DNA of 64,000 nucleotides from Brassica napus (Eukaryota > Streptophyta > Magnoliopsida > Brassicales > Brassicaceae), in assembly GCF_020379485.1 (NCBI RefSeq), contig NC_063446.1, positions 23,276,610 to 23,340,609 of the forward strand. Reading direction: 5' to 3'. Below are positions 1-11,745 of the stretch, in pieces. The translations under genes were made by a program, and so were the position numbers. The notes beneath the pieces are model-generated. The model did no database searches and was not told the origin of the DNA. It saw only the letters and a program-made list of their open reading frames with translations. How positions within the stretch are numbered: position 1 is the stretch's first letter; each line of letters begins with the position of its first letter.

Positions 1-455
1 TTAAAAACGTTTTTCAAGTTTCCAGTAATGAAATATATATAATAAAACGTTTTTACAATTTTTTAAAAATATTTTACAACATTTTTCTATATTTATAAAT
101 TTTTTATAATTTTGTATACATATATATATATATATGTAAATCATGTATAATAAAAATTTTAAAAATTTTTATAATTTTTTATAAGTTTTCACTAATAAAC
201 TATGTATAATAAAACGTTTTTTTTAAAAAAATATAAATATTTAACAACATTTTTCTTCATTTATAAATTTTAACAACATTTTTCTATATTTATAAATTTT
301 TTATAATTTTGTATACATATATATATATATATATATAAAAGGTTTAATAGTTTTTTTTTAAAACGTTTATAAAACCCTTTGTAAATATATAAATGAAAAC
401 ATTAAAAATAGAAATGATTTGAAAATATGTTTGATGGGTTAATTTTTTTTTTTAG

Positions 456-1965
456 GGACGAGGACGAAGCCCGCCCCGCAGCCCGTCTTCGACGTAGTTC
501 GGTGAGCAGTTCCCGTGCATCGGGATCGTCTCATGACTCGGTTCCCACATATATTCCCGCTCCAGCTCCCTCAGCCCCTCACGCTGCCCCTCACGCTGCT
601 GCTCAACAGGATCCGGGGGTCATGCCGGTTCATCTATTGGTTCAACAACCAGGTCGAGAGCATCTCCCGTCTCTCCAACCCAACCCACGACGAGGCCATA
701 GCACTTGGTTAGTATTTTTTTTATTTGTACCGTTATATTTTTTCCTTTAATTAACTTGCTAACTTGTATTTTTTTTAAAGGTTCACCAAGTCGAAAAATG
801 GCATTAGCCGGAGCATCAACCAGATGATGTACTCCATGCTCCGTTTTGGATATCCAAAGTGGAGTGTGATCCCTTCCGACGAACGAGAGTTGTGGTTTCG
901 TCAGTTCGCGGTATAGTAACTCTTCATTTTTTTAAAGTTTGAACATTTTTTTAAATATATTTACTTATTAAATTGTGTTTGTTTTGTAGCAAGAGTTCAA
1001 CTGGCACTCCGATCTTACGGAAACAGTCCGTAAGAAATTCAACGAAAAGGCCATGGACTCTTACACAAAGCAGATAAACTCGTGGAAGACAGTTTTGCAG
1101 AAGAACAAGAAGCCACGGTTCATCAACGGGTCGGTGTGGGAGCAGTTGATAGCTCATTGGGAGAAGGAAGAAACTGCAGAGACGTCTTCTAGGAATTCCA
1201 GGAACCGGAAGAGCGATCGTGGCGGGAAAGGTATGTATGTGCACAACCTCAGCGCTTGCTCTATGTCTACTAAGGAGGATGAACTTGTAAGTTTTTTATT
1301 ATTATTTATCTTTATATTTTTTAAATAAATATTTTATATATTTCTTGGCTAATAATGGCGGTTTTTTTAGATCGAAGCAAATGACGGTAATCCCGTTGAT
1401 CGTCTACAACTCATTAAGGTGGCTCACACTAACAAGACGACAGGTCAAATTCAGGACCCCGTGATCAAAGGTGTAGTTGATTTGGTGGAAGCTGAAATAG
1501 TTTCCCAATCTCAGCCTCTCTCTGATGACGGCGACTCTACGGGAGCTTCAACCAACCTGTCTCTATTGCAAATAAATGAGATGGTTGAAAATGTAATTTT
1601 TTTATTAATATATATTTTTTTATAATGTCGATTACTTACTTGTCCCTATTTACTTACTTTAAATATTTTTGTAGGCGGTTCCTAAAAGGAAAGGAGGCCG
1701 TTTAGTTGGGTTGGCCCGTCGTGCTTCTTCGTATCCGGCATCTTCTTCACAAGCTCCGTATGCCGATCCCATGATTCTCGAGGAGCTACATGACAAAGAT
1801 GAACGGATTGGGGCATTGGAGGAGCAGAACACCACTATCCTTTCGGAGAATGCCACTATCCGTTCGGAGAATGCCACTATCCTTGCTGAGTTGGCATCCC
1901 AGAAGAAGTTCAACACCGAGATTATGCAGAAGCTAGATCGTTTGATGTCTTCGAGTTCATCTTAG
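456..1965 (+). CDS. Ptta/En/Spm-type transposon protein (Transposase_24-like), 3' exons
   Basis: Five exons can be read in one frame with GT-AG borders: 456-707, 781-910, 990-1286, 1371-1592 and 1675-1965. The first begins after a long T-tract plus AG, so earlier exons lie upstream or outside the window. The joined protein runs through a Ser/Ala/Pro-rich lead (GVMPVHLLVQQPGREHL), then GYPKWSVIPSDERELWFRQFA and QEFNW, typical of the plant Transposase_24 family, then a basic stretch (VPKRKGGRLVGLARR). The C-terminus is a coiled-coil-like segment with repeats of the type SENATI(R/L), ending in a Ser run. The family accompanies CACTA elements; its exact biochemical role is less clear than that of the main TNPD-type transposase. 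No stop or frameshift is seen in these exons. The 5' end is incomplete here. Confidence 0.8.
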
Positions 1966-2169
1966 TTTATTTCGGCTTTTTAAAACTTTCGGAATGTTTT
2001 TTTTTTATTTGGGTTTGTATGAATTTTAAACTTTATGAATGTTTTTTTCCTATTTCGGTTTTTATGAATTTAAATTTTATAATATTATTAGTTTTAAATT
2101 TCTGATTTTTTAAATTTATTAATATCAAAAAATATATAAAAATGCAAAATTAATTTGAAAAAAAAATGA

Positions 2170-2580
2170 GTATATACCGACGGACAGTGGTCGTCGGAAT
2201 ATACCGACGGACATATATCCGTCGGAATTTACCGACGAACCTCGTTCGTCAGAATTTACCGACGAACAACGGCCGTCGGTATATTCCAACGACCGCTGTC
2301 CGTCGGTAAATTCCGACGAACGAGGTTCGTCGGAATGCACCGAGGAACGTTCTCCGTCGGTACGTAGTTTTTCCGATGAACTCTGGTCTCGTGTATCCGC
2401 ATCGTAATATCGTCGGAAGTTCGTCAGAATGACGTTTCTTGGTATTCGTCAGAAAGTCGTCGGAAGTTCTGACGAAATTCCGACGAATTTTTTTTTTCCG
2501 ACGAAACGATACCGACGGACGGGTTCGTCGGAAATTCGTCGGAATCGGTCTATTCCGACGAATTTCCGACGATTTCGGCC
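2170..2580. repeat. CACTA subterminal repeat array
   Basis: Dozens of short direct and inverted copies of CCGACGAA/TTCGTCGG and CCGACGGA/TCCGTCGG fill this interval, many as small palindromes. In CACTA elements such arrays next to the terminal repeat are binding sites for the element-encoded DNA-binding protein. Function is inferred from the family; the repeats themselves are plain in the sequence. Confidence 0.85.
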
Positions 2581-2588
2581 ATCAGAAT

Positions 2589-2608
2589 CCCCCTGTTTTC
2601 TTGTAGTG
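2589..2608 (-). repeat. CACTA terminal inverted repeat (right end)
   Basis: The bases are CCCCCTGTTTTCTTGTAGTG, the complement of CACTACAAGAAAACAGGGGG. They mark the element boundary; flanking DNA starts at 2609. Confidence 0.85.
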
Positions 2609-3222
2609 TTTATTTAAATTAATTTTAATTTTATCTTTCATGTATTATTTTGAACAAAAATGCTATTTAATATTAATTAACAATATCTTTATATTTTTGT
2701 CAACTATTTTTATATACTTTTTACATACACATACATGTGCACCTTGATGTGAGCACCTTGTAACTAAGTATTCACCACAACTGAAGTATCTTATTTTTTT
2801 GAAAGTTAAAATATTTTTCCTTAATGTTTTTTCACTACCGACCAAATTGTAGTGTAATGATTTGTTTTGATAAATTTATTTTATTTTTCTTAAACTATTA
2901 TCCGTTTAAAAACTATAATATGAAACTATTGGTTCGATATGACGACTATCTAAAATTCATAACTTGGAAATAAATAAATAATATTAATCTTTGGTTTTTT
3001 TTCCGGAAAAAATAAAAAAATCAAACATTTTAAGTTTTAACCGAATAAATTAAAACGAATATTAATTTAAAATAATAATTATATTTTAGAAGATTAAAAC
3101 CAAAAACTTAAAACTTTAAACCGAACTAATATCCAAATTAAACATATTTAATGTCTTTTTATTAAAAATAACGAAACTAATAATCACATCCCACGCAAGG
3201 CGCGAGTTATTGCCTGGTATAT
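2609..3222. other. AT-rich spacer
   Basis: No supported gene. Near 3191-3217 there is a short GC-rich stretch (CCACGCAAGGCGCGAG followed by CCTGG) that resembles a decayed Helitron 3' terminus of the same sort as 8311-8334, but it lacks a perfect hairpin and CTAG. Confidence 0.4.
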
Positions 3223-3664
3223 ATGTATTCCGTATACACGTACAGAAAAAGATACAATGCCTTCAATGAATGGAGTGTGGAATATGTTGCTGCTGAGCGG
3301 AGCAGAGTTGCTATATCCATCGTTAATAGTGTCACAAGTGGCCAGAGCTACCAATCGTATCTGGCGATGGGTGGTCCTCAGTGGCTTGACCTTACTATCC
3401 GAGAAGAGGCATCCTATGATGTCGTTTAGTCACATGGATGTGGCCTTGTGGATTGTCTGCTATCACTGCAGTTCACTTCTGCCTCTTCAGTTTGTTTCGA
3501 GTTGTTATATGGCACCTACGGGTGTTTTTCCTTCTTTAAATTTCTAAGTTTTTGTCCTCTGCTCCTCTAATCCTCTGTTACTGAGGTGTGTGTGCTTTTA
3601 AGAGGTTTTTTTGTTAAACTTTTCTATTTTGAATACAATCAGAATTAAAAAAAAAATAAAAAAA
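3223..3664 (+). other. Possible polyadenylated retro-element tail or retropseudogene
   Basis: The stretch is more mixed in composition than its flanks and carries short open frames that I do not recognise. It ends in an A-rich tail (3648-3664) preceded by a T-rich region with an AATACA-type signal, the look of a reverse-transcribed, polyadenylated insert such as a LINE 3' end. No domain could be identified, so neither function nor element family is claimed. Confidence 0.25.
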
Positions 3665-3828
3665 TAGACACAATACAGAGTTCCATTCTTTCTCTCCCAT
3701 TTTTCCTAATATTTCTTCATTTTCATATTAGGGTTTCTGAAAACCAGACCGGGGTTTTGAACCGGATGTTTTTTCCTTACCAGGCTGTGATCAGAACTAT
3801 TTAGCCTTTTGCAATGAAAAACTCTGCA

Positions 3829-3963
3829 CAAAAATATCTCCAAAGTCAAAACATCATCCATTGTATTAGCGAATTTAGTTATTGCTTACTCGTCACAAAA
3901 ATATCTCCAAAGTCAAAACCTCATCCACAAAAATATCTCCAAAGTCAAAACATCATCCATTGT
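3829..3963. repeat. Three copies of a roughly 36-bp repeat
   Basis: The unit begins CAAAAATATCTCCAAAGTCA and ends in CATCCATTGT. Copies start at 3829, 3895 and 3928. The first two are separated by about 30 bp (including ATTAGCGAATTTAGTTATTG), and the middle copy is shortened at its end. The intervening sequence is also found near 11476-11516. Confidence 0.8.
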
Positions 3964-4026
3964 GGGTTCAATTGGTCATATTTTTTTAATTAGTGACAAG
4001 AAAAAAAACAAAAACGGACAACCACT

Positions 4027-5043
4027 GGAACAAAACTTAGGTTTACCTCTAAAGTGAACCTTTAAATTCATATTTTTTCTTATTACCAATCAAAATGTCA
4101 CATAAATTAATAATAAAATATATATATATTTTTTTTTTAAATCTAAAAAAAATAATAATAATAATGACGTTCATTTTAGTGACGCTAATGCCACTAACTA
4201 AACCCTAAACCTTAAATTCTAAATCCTAAACCTTAAATCTAAACCCTACCTTTCCTCTTATTACCAATCAAAATACCACATAGATTAATAATAAAATATA
4301 TTATTTTTTACAAAAAATCTAAAATAATTGAAAAAAATAATGACGCTCATTTTAATGACGCTAACGCCACTAACTAAACCCTAAACCTTAAATTCTAAAC
4401 CCTAAACCTTAAATCTAAACCCTAAACCCTAAATTCTAAACCCTAAACCTTAAATCTAAACCCTAAACCAAAACTCTATATCTTAAACCCAAATCCTAAA
4501 CCCTAAACCCAAATCGTAAACTCTAAACTCAAACCCTAAATCCTAAACCCAAACCTAGACTCTAAACTCAAACCTTAAACCCTAAAGAAACTACATTAAC
4601 ATTAACCCAAACCTTTCGGATATAGGATTTGGGTTCAGAGTTTACGATTTGAGTTTAGGGTCTAGGGATTAGGTTTGGGTATATGGTTTGAGTTTAGAGT
4701 CTACGATTTGGGTTTAGGATATAGGGTTTGCGTTTACGGTTTGGATTTAGGGTTTAGGATTTGGGTTTAGGATATAGGGCTTGGGTTTAGGGTTTAGGAT
4801 TTGGGTTTAGGGTTTAGAATTTGGGTTTAGAATTTAGTGTTTAGGGTTCAAATTTAAAGTTTAGGGTTTAGTTAGTAGCGTTAGCATCATTAAAATTGGC
4901 GTTATTTTTTTGTTTCAATTATTTCAGATTTTTTTAAATAAAATTAATATATTTTTTTATTAATCTAGGTGATATTTTGATTGGTAATAAAAGGAGATGT
5001 GAATTTAAAGGTTCACCCTAAGAGTGAACCTAAATCTTGTTCC
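4027..5043. mobile_element. Fold-back element with telomere-like interior
   Basis: The ends are inverted copies of each other: GGAACAAAACTTAGGTTTAC at the left and the complement of GGTTCACTCTTAGGGTGAAC-like sequence ending TTGTTCC at the right. The inverted arms extend for well over 100 bp. A 7-bp direct repeat, AACCACT, flanks them (4020-4026 and 5044-5050). The left half is filled with degenerate CCCTAAA-type repeats (about 4198-4600) and the right half with TTTAGGG-type repeats (about 4618-4880), so the whole element can fold on a centre near 4610. It has no coding capacity and looks like a large MITE. Superfamily is uncertain; a 7-bp duplication could be a mutated 8- or 9-bp one. Confidence 0.8.
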
Positions 5044-5159
5044 AACCACTATCATGTTATTGCTATATTCAAAATAACAGCTTAGATATCCTTTAAGAAC
5101 TTTTGTCCATAACGTTAATTAGACATCAAAAAAATTACTTACATTCATATATTTGTTAT

Positions 5160-7445
5160 AAAAGTAATGGAAAAGTCTATCTTTATTCATAACATAGAAG
5201 TTCCTTATATAGGAGATTACACCGTCATAGATAAATGGAAAGATTACAAATCATAATCTCTAGGTTATGAGCAACCACAATCTGGTTCATAACACTCCCC
5301 CTTCGATGCCATAACCATTTAGAGCTTGTAATGTGCTTTAATATTGTCTCATTAAAACCTTACCAGGAAAACCCAATTGGGACAAAACTATGGTGAAGAA
5401 AAAAGAGTACAACACACATTACTCCCCCTGATTTGGACATTACTGAAGGTCCCTTAGACCTCTCCAATTTTCTGCAATCCGTGGGTGATGAAGATCTTGG
5501 ACAGAATATGCTTCGTCCTCGAACATGATAGTTGGTTCTTCTTTACCATCGGCCATGCCACAATCTGATCGAACATATTGAGTCATCGACCTCAAATACA
5601 CACACGAAATCTTGGATGATGTTGCTGTGATATGCGTGTACCACCATGTGTAAAACATAACCTGTCTGAAAACAAATCAACAAAACCAAATAAACCCTCT
5701 TTGGGCTGGTTAGTATAAAATAAACCAAAATCAAAGGTTTCTTCATCGTCTTTCTTATGGACCAATCAGATCAGTGTCTAAAACAAGACTTCTGCATCGG
5801 CCATCTCAGGACTAAATGGACTTCTTTATCGTCCACCTTTGGACTGAATGGATCAGTGTCCAAAACAAGTGATTTCACGCCAATGTACTAGATAATGGGT
5901 GAGACTGGTCCAAATTAAATCTCTTGAGTACCTTTTTTGTATATACTATTTGATGCACAAGGATTTTATTGTTAATGTACTCAAGCTGTAATCCCAAACA
6001 AAACTTTGTTTTCCAAGATCTTTCATCTCAAACTCTTTCTTGAGATATTCAACTGTTTGAGAAATTGTATCCAGAGGTTCCTAGGATATTCAGATCATAT
6101 ACTTTGATGATTATCAATATTGTTCTCGAGAACTTACTGTACTTTCAGCTCAATACCCTCTAGTACTTTCATTATCTAGTAGACCATATAATATGCAGTC
6201 ACTACATCAACTTGCTGCAAGTTTAATTTTCTCTCTTATATAGCCAGACTTATGAGAAATCTAAAAGTAGTTGCATCCACCACATGAGAGTATGTCTCCT
6301 CATAATCTATTACCGGTCTTTGTGAGAATCCTTGTGCAACATCAGCTTTATATCAAACGATTTATATTCCTCACAAGACCCATTTATAACCACTGGTTTT
6401 AACATCATATGGTGTCTTAATCATATGGCCAAATACGTCTTTCTTCCTTAAACTATTTAACCCCACGTTTCCATTCAATCCAATCTGTTCTACGAGTGTG
6501 CACTCTTATATTGACGTGGGTTCATGATCCTCGCTTATATTCATAAATTCAAGTGCTACCTTGTATGCAAATAAATCATCTTATGTCGACATTCCTTATT
6601 GGTTTCATTATGTTCCAGACATGATATAATCGATTGAGATTCATTATTATCAGGACCTTTAATACTTTGCAGCTTGGCGTCCCAAGCTACATTGTTTGGT
6701 ACCTGTACCTTAGAGCCGGACGGCCTTATCTCCATGTCTGGGATGGTTTCCTTAGTAACCTCGGATTTGGATTTTGATTATCATTCTCTGCACCTTTCTT
6801 TTGTTTTCGAGGATTCTTATCTTTTGGAACCTATTTGGTCTACCATGTTTCATACGTTGTCTAGACTATGTAGCAACTTGATTGTGTCTCTTCTTGGACA
6901 TCAAATTCGTTGGTGCTTTACTAGCTGGTTTATATATGACTTAGTCATTCTTTTTCGGGTCAGCAAATGTGTCTGGCATTTGATTAGCTAGTTTTGTAAA
7001 TGTATAATCTTTGGACGTCTATTTCACATTCTTTAGTCCGAGGATCTTGCCAAGACATTAATGGTTGATTTCATTCGATTTCTTTTACCATTTTTTACCA
7101 GCTTTATTATTTTTTTCTCCTTCTGGTCTTAAAATGATCCGTGTACCTGGCCTCAAATATAATCATCTATAGTTGGCTCAAAGTACTTTATTATTGTGGG
7201 AGAATCATATACAACATATATCCCCATCCTCCTTTTGAGGTCTCATCTTAGTTCTCTGTGGTGGAGCAATTAGTACATAGACAACACATCCAAATGTCTT
7301 ATGATGGGGTATGTCTGGCTCTTGACCCGTTAATAATTGTGATAGGGGATATCTATGCTCACTAAATGACCTGATGCGTATTAACTTAGGTGAATGTAAA
7401 TTTCGTGTGGTCCAAACTGTGAATGAGAGTTTTGACCTCATAAGT
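5160..7445 (-). pseudogene. Decayed Ty1/copia retrotransposon remnant
   Basis: Read on the minus strand this is a shortened relative of the complete element at 18754-25499. Bases 5289-5300 carry the same ACACTCCCCCTT junction between LTR end and polypurine tract, and the sequence then follows the RNase H, reverse-transcriptase and integrase regions in the same order. The clearest peptide is at the integrase end (7205-7441), with KLIRIRSFSEHRYPLSQLL and HKTFGCVVYVLIAPPQRTKM. Many stops and deletions compress the pol region to about half its normal length. Gag and the 5' LTR are missing, so it is truncated near 7445. A partial LTR lies at about 5160-5294. It cannot be functional. Confidence 0.8.
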
Positions 7446-8310
7446 TATGGTCTATCAATACTTTTAATTTGTCTCCTTTAAAATTTATGAGTTACTTAAC
7501 ACATTTATTGTATATTTAATACGGGATTTTTTTTTGCAAGTAGTTAATTTTTCGAGTACTTCCAGCGCAAGCTTAGTTATTTATCACGCAAAATATATCA
7601 GAGATGTTTATTGCCACAGTTGGCATAATAAATCCGTAAATAACTATTTAATGATCAGATAATACTGCAAATTCGAATTTTATGGTATAATAAAAATATT
7701 CTCCAGCGTAATATTTTCTAGAGGACTTTCTAAACCTAAATTTATGATATAACTATAAATACAGAGACCAACTAACGGCATAACTCACACTTTTTGCAGC
7801 CTATATTTTTATAGATTTAGATATTGTAAATGAGATAGAAAAGTTTTCAAAATGAGATATATGTTTTTGTTTTCTTGCCGACAAATGAGTTGCAGATATA
7901 ATTGGGACACTAATTGTTTTTATTGGTTAGGGCTAATATTTTGTTCTTCAGATCAAGAGCCCATCAACTCTTCTGACCATTACATGTGTCACCAGGTCCA
8001 TATCGTTTACTAGCCATGAGTTTGCACGAAAATATAATAATCTACATCTTAAAAACATACAATTTGCTAATGAATGAATGTTACAAAAAAGTGCTTATGA
8101 TTGAACACACATATTATATACGTTTTTTGAAGACATGGTTTTGATTTATTTGAATAGAAAGTAATATAACATTGATAAGAACAACAAAGGAACCATGCAC
8201 ATAGGTCAGACCAATCCACATAGCTCAAACAATGCATAAATTATACATGTTGTTAATGTATTCCAAAAATGTTTACAAAATTAAATTAGTTACCCAATAC
8301 TCTCACTCCG
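7446..8310. other. AT-rich spacer, possibly Helitron body
   Basis: No coding sequence or RNA gene is seen. Because a plus-strand Helitron-type 3' end follows at 8311-8334, part of this stretch probably belongs to that element, but its 5' end was not recognised. Confidence 0.35.
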
Positions 8311-8334
8311 CGCAAGGCGCAAGTCTCTATCTAG
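8311..8334 (+). mobile_element. Helitron-like 3' terminus
   Basis: A small GC hairpin (GCGC-AAG-GCGC) is followed about ten bases later by CTAG and then T, the arrangement at Helitron 3' ends. The stem is short, so this is a weaker example than those further right. Confidence 0.5.
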
Positions 8335-8753
8335 TTCCTAGTTATTCCTAAAATTTTATTCTTATAGGTTCCTTTCTTATTTGTTCCTACTGTCCCGTGA
8401 TAGTTACTAGTTAGACATTAGAATTGGATTCTTTTAAATACCTACTTTTAGAACCTACAATTAGATACTAATATTTATATATACATACACACATATATGT
8501 ATTTTAAGAATTCCATAAAAAATCCCATTGGGATGCTCAGTGTAACAAAAGACCGAGAATGTATAACACAAAATCATATAGTTCAATAGGAAACACAACT
8601 AAAAGCCCATGCACGTCCATGCATGCAAATTAACTAGTAGTGCACTACTGCTTAATTAGGAGAACAAGACGGATGAGCAATAAGTCACCAAAAGAGCATT
8701 GGAAATGATAACCAGATTTAAAAAAAAAATAGATTTGGTGATTATTAAAAAAA
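8335..8753. other. Intergenic spacer
   Basis: This is the 3' flank of the DUF295 gene. Nothing specific is recognised beyond AT-rich sequence. Confidence 0.4.
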
Positions 8754-10142
8754 TCATACAAGGGTCGGATCAAGCCAATAAGGAGGGCCAGTGAGATTGT
8801 CGAGTTTGGCGAGCTCGGTGAAAGTCTGAGTAGCGAGATCGAAGATGTAAATGCGACCAGTGTCGCCGAATTCGACGAAGTATATGGAGTTCGGTTTGAG
8901 TCCAGGGTAATTGGTGGCATTGACGCAAAAGAGTTCGTTCTGACCGTAGAAAATGCAGAGATCTCCTATGTCTTCCGTGTACGACTGGCAACCATTGTCG
9001 GAATCTACCTTGAGTACCATGAACCGCTTGGTACTATTCACGACATGGTCCTCCTCCTTCTCGTACTGTTCCCAGTACGGTATGGGGTTCCCATCATGCT
9101 TTACCTGGATAAACCTGCGGTGTGAGTAAAGTCACAGTTCAAGATTTTGTAATTAAAAAAAAAAAGCTTTAATAATTTTTTGTGTGAAAGAGAATAGAAA
9201 AAAAGGAACTTTGTTTACCAAATAACGACTAGCAAGTCGCCAGAGGGAGTCTGAACCATTTGGTTGTAGGGCACACACCATCTGAAAAGCTCGTACTCGG
9301 TGTTTGAGATGTCAGGGAGACAAAAAGAAGAAGCTAGTGGTGGGTAATAAGTCAGTTGATGGAACTGGGGAGATGGGTGGCGGACATGGACTATAGGCAT
9401 GTTGTGAGTGAGATAAAAGGTTGAATCTTTGTCGGAGAAAAAGACACGGGACTTTTGGAATTCGAGAGGGAGAGAATGCTGCAAGTGAGTCCATTTCGAT
9501 CCATTGCCAAGATTGCAGAAAGAGATGGAGTCGTCCCACTTGAGGGCAAACGTGACGGAGGAGTCTGAGTCTTGTGATCCGTCAGGACAAGAGGAGAGAG
9601 ATGCGCCGTAACCGCTCGGGGGACAACAAGGGTTAAAAGGACGATGAGAGTCAGAGGGAATAGGGTCAAAGGGAGGAAGCGAGATAACTCTTTGCGATGA
9701 CTTTGGCACCGTTGGATTGAACATATTTGTAACATGTACGGTCATATCTTCTGTGTTCATACTAGCTACCCAGCCTCGTGACGAACCGATGTAATTGCTA
9801 GACTTTCTACACATCTTCTCAGGAATTATCTGATTACGAACCTTCACCGTCTCCTTTTTCATTGGGTCGAAGTAGTTTAAGTTTACCACTTTGCCGTCGA
9901 CACCATCATCTCCCACAACCTCCATAGGAAGCAATAGGTACGGTGGTGATGACGTCACACCCTCCAAGGAGGATAAACTGCGAACCACAGTTTGCATCTG
10001 TCATCACCACACGACACGCACCAAAACTTGTTATTATTGAGAAACACGAAAATAATGACCGAAATAGAGAAAAAAAGCTTACCGAGTTCGAACTCAGACC
10101 ACGAACTGGTTTAGCCAACCCTACTTGCAAGAATCTAAACAT
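8754..10142 (-). CDS. DUF295 family protein, organellar type
   Basis: Three exons join in frame: 10142-10083, 9997-9219 and 9114-8754, with GT-AG borders, giving about 399 residues. The first exon encodes [20 protein letters not shown], Arg-rich, amphipathic and free of acidic residues, which looks like a mitochondrial presequence. The body has the DUF295 pattern: YLLLPMEV near the start, NYFDP, a GSSRGW motif, [20 protein letters not shown] and, in the last exon, RFMVLKVD, an aromatic YFVEFGD and [15 protein letters not shown]. It lacks an evident F-box, which fits the Brassicaceae branch of DUF295 proteins sent to organelles. Biochemical function is unknown for that branch. No broken codon is visible and the phases agree at both splice junctions, so it is probably intact. 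It is transcribed away from the VTC4 remnant, with only about 270 bp between them. Confidence 0.85.
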
Positions 10143-10409
10143 GTTTTGTGGTTTCTTGCAGCTGCAGATTTTTTGTTTTGGCTCTCTCTCTCTCTCTACG
10201 AAGAATCTTTATATATATCTTCCTTACTGTTGGAAAAGGAATAAAGATTTGGAGACTAATATTATGTGATTGTGTAAATATTATTATTTCCTTTCTTTCT
10301 TTTCTTACCATCTTGCACATAAATATGTATTCCATAGACACGTACAGACTAAGAAGGCTCGTTTCCCTTTCCTTTTCTGTAACGTGTGAAAGAAGTATGT
10401 ATATAAAAT

Positions 10410-11312
10410 TCAAACCTTTCATTGGTTTTCCATTCAAGAAGGCTCCCTTTCCCTTGGACACCGGTGAATAGCTGTTGTATCAAGGAAATGGTATAACAAG
10501 TATCGAACACAGAAACTTGAAGCAGAGTTTGTTACAAAGTAACCATGAGGAGGGTAGTCTTTTACCTAATAGGACTGAAGACAACGCCAACTACAGGGAC
10601 CATCCCAATGGTCAGGCCAATGGAAAGTGGAAACACACACAAAAGGGAATCTGCATATAAACATCATTTGGTTTTGTTTATAAATGAAACAAACAGTTAT
10701 TCAAATGAGATTTGAGCAGAAACATATATTTTATATACCCGTGAACGAAGTTTGTAGTTCCATCAACAGGATCAACAATCCAAGTTGGTTCATCTGCTAA
10801 TTCTGTCACACCATTTCCAGCTGTTGTTGCTTCTCCTATGAACTAATCCATAAACAAAATACTAACAATCAATGCAGTCGAAGGAAGAAGCTACCAAAAG
10901 CAAATTCAGTATCTATAGAAAAATGCCCACCACTACTTGTTCAGAGGAAACCAATATTGAGAGCCTATGATAATTGTGTGAACAAGAAATCAAGAAAGGG
11001 ATACTAATAAAAACCTGGCCTTCGTGTTCAACATGTTTGGTCTCGTAAAAGACTTTACGAATAACCTGCACAATGTAAAATTGTAAACCAAAAGGATCCA
11101 GCTTTAATATATGATCAGCCACGAGATCGATCGAACTCAAGGGAGAGAGAAAGATAAAGACTTCTCCCGCTTTCTGAGCTGCATTAATGGCGGCAGCCAA
11201 GAACTGATCTAGTGAAACTTCATCAAACAACGAACAACAAAAAATGAGAAAGAGGCAAATCAAAGAGATGAACTTAGCGGAGAATGGACGTGTCTTTACC
11301 ATTGTCTGCCAT
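10410..11312 (-). pseudogene. Inositol-phosphate / L-galactose-1-phosphate phosphatase remnant (VTC4-like)
   Basis: Exon pieces appear in the order of the plant VTC4 gene on the minus strand. The start reads MADN (11312), followed by [18 protein letters not shown] (near 11215-11165), [17 protein letters not shown] (11069-11023), [20 protein letters not shown] with the metal-site motif [11 protein letters not shown] (10840-10739), the IGLTIGMVPVVGVV piece (about 10630-10570) and LFTGVQGKG (about 10470-10440). Three kinds of damage are visible. The exon carrying VDLVTETDKG is absent. A 7-bp duplication (TTTCCAC/TTTCCAT) shifts frame near 10630, and an extra base does so again near 10445. Everything after the GKP(M/I)K region is missing, so the C-terminal half is gone. 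The intact family acts in ascorbate and inositol synthesis; this copy cannot. Confidence 0.85.
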
Positions 11313-11475
11313 TTTCGATGATTGGAGGAGGTTGCGAGGAGTCGAAAAGAATAACGGTTTGTGTTTCGGTGTGGTTCAGACAAGAAGCCAGAAGTCAACA
11401 ACAGTTAGCGGTTTCTCTCCGGATCGTTTTTGTCTTTTCCGGGTCGAGCCGTTTCGAGTAGCATTTGGGCCTACT

Positions 11476-11680
11476 ATTATCCACTGTATTAGCGAATTAA
11501 TTATAGCTTACTCTTGATTACTTGAATCATTCAATGTTTGACTAGTGACAAGATTTTTGAGAAAAAAACAGAGAACCAATATGCTTAGATATACATATTT
11601 CAAGAACATTTGTCCATAATGTTGTACTAGTGAAGAAATTGTCGATAATAATATGCTCTGATAATAAATTAGACGTTCAC
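11476..11680. repeat. Diverged copy of the 3852-5135 flank (empty site)
   Basis: ACTGTATTAGCGAATTAATT, then TAGTGACAAG, AGAACCAATATG and AAGAACATTTGTCCATAA appear in the same order as around the fold-back element at 4027-5043, but without the element. This is a related unoccupied copy of its insertion site. Confidence 0.6.
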
Positions 11681-11745
11681 AAAACTTACAATCATATTAT
11701 CTGATAATATTATGCTCTGATAATAAATTAGTTGTTTGTATTATA

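Larger units (their letters stand above)
1..2608 (+). mobile_element. CACTA (En/Spm-type) transposon, 3' portion
   Basis: The right end is seen directly: the bases at 2589-2608 are the reverse complement of CACTACAAGAAAACAGGGGG, a classic CACTA terminal inverted repeat. Just inside it lies a block of short subterminal repeats built on CCGACGAA and TTCGTCGG. Upstream on the plus strand is a multi-exon gene of the Ptta/En/Spm type, as expected inside such an element. The left end is outside the window. Bases 1-425 are AT-rich and include two copies of a stretch ending in a (TA)n run (about 100-137 and 290-336); I read them as intron or internal spacer. A 3-bp target duplication cannot be tested without the left end. 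Confidence 0.85.

Noticed and set aside
1659..1916. Minus-strand ORF with repeated SERIVAF motif
   Set aside because: It is the antisense of the repeated SENATI coiled-coil codons of the transposon protein.
3223..3547. Plus-strand ORFs as protein-coding genes
   Set aside because: Two overlapping short frames without recognisable motifs, followed by an A-rich tail; more like a retro-insert.
4198..4880. True telomere or chromosome end
   Set aside because: The repeats are degenerate, in two opposite orientations, and bounded by inverted ends with a target duplication and unique DNA on both sides.
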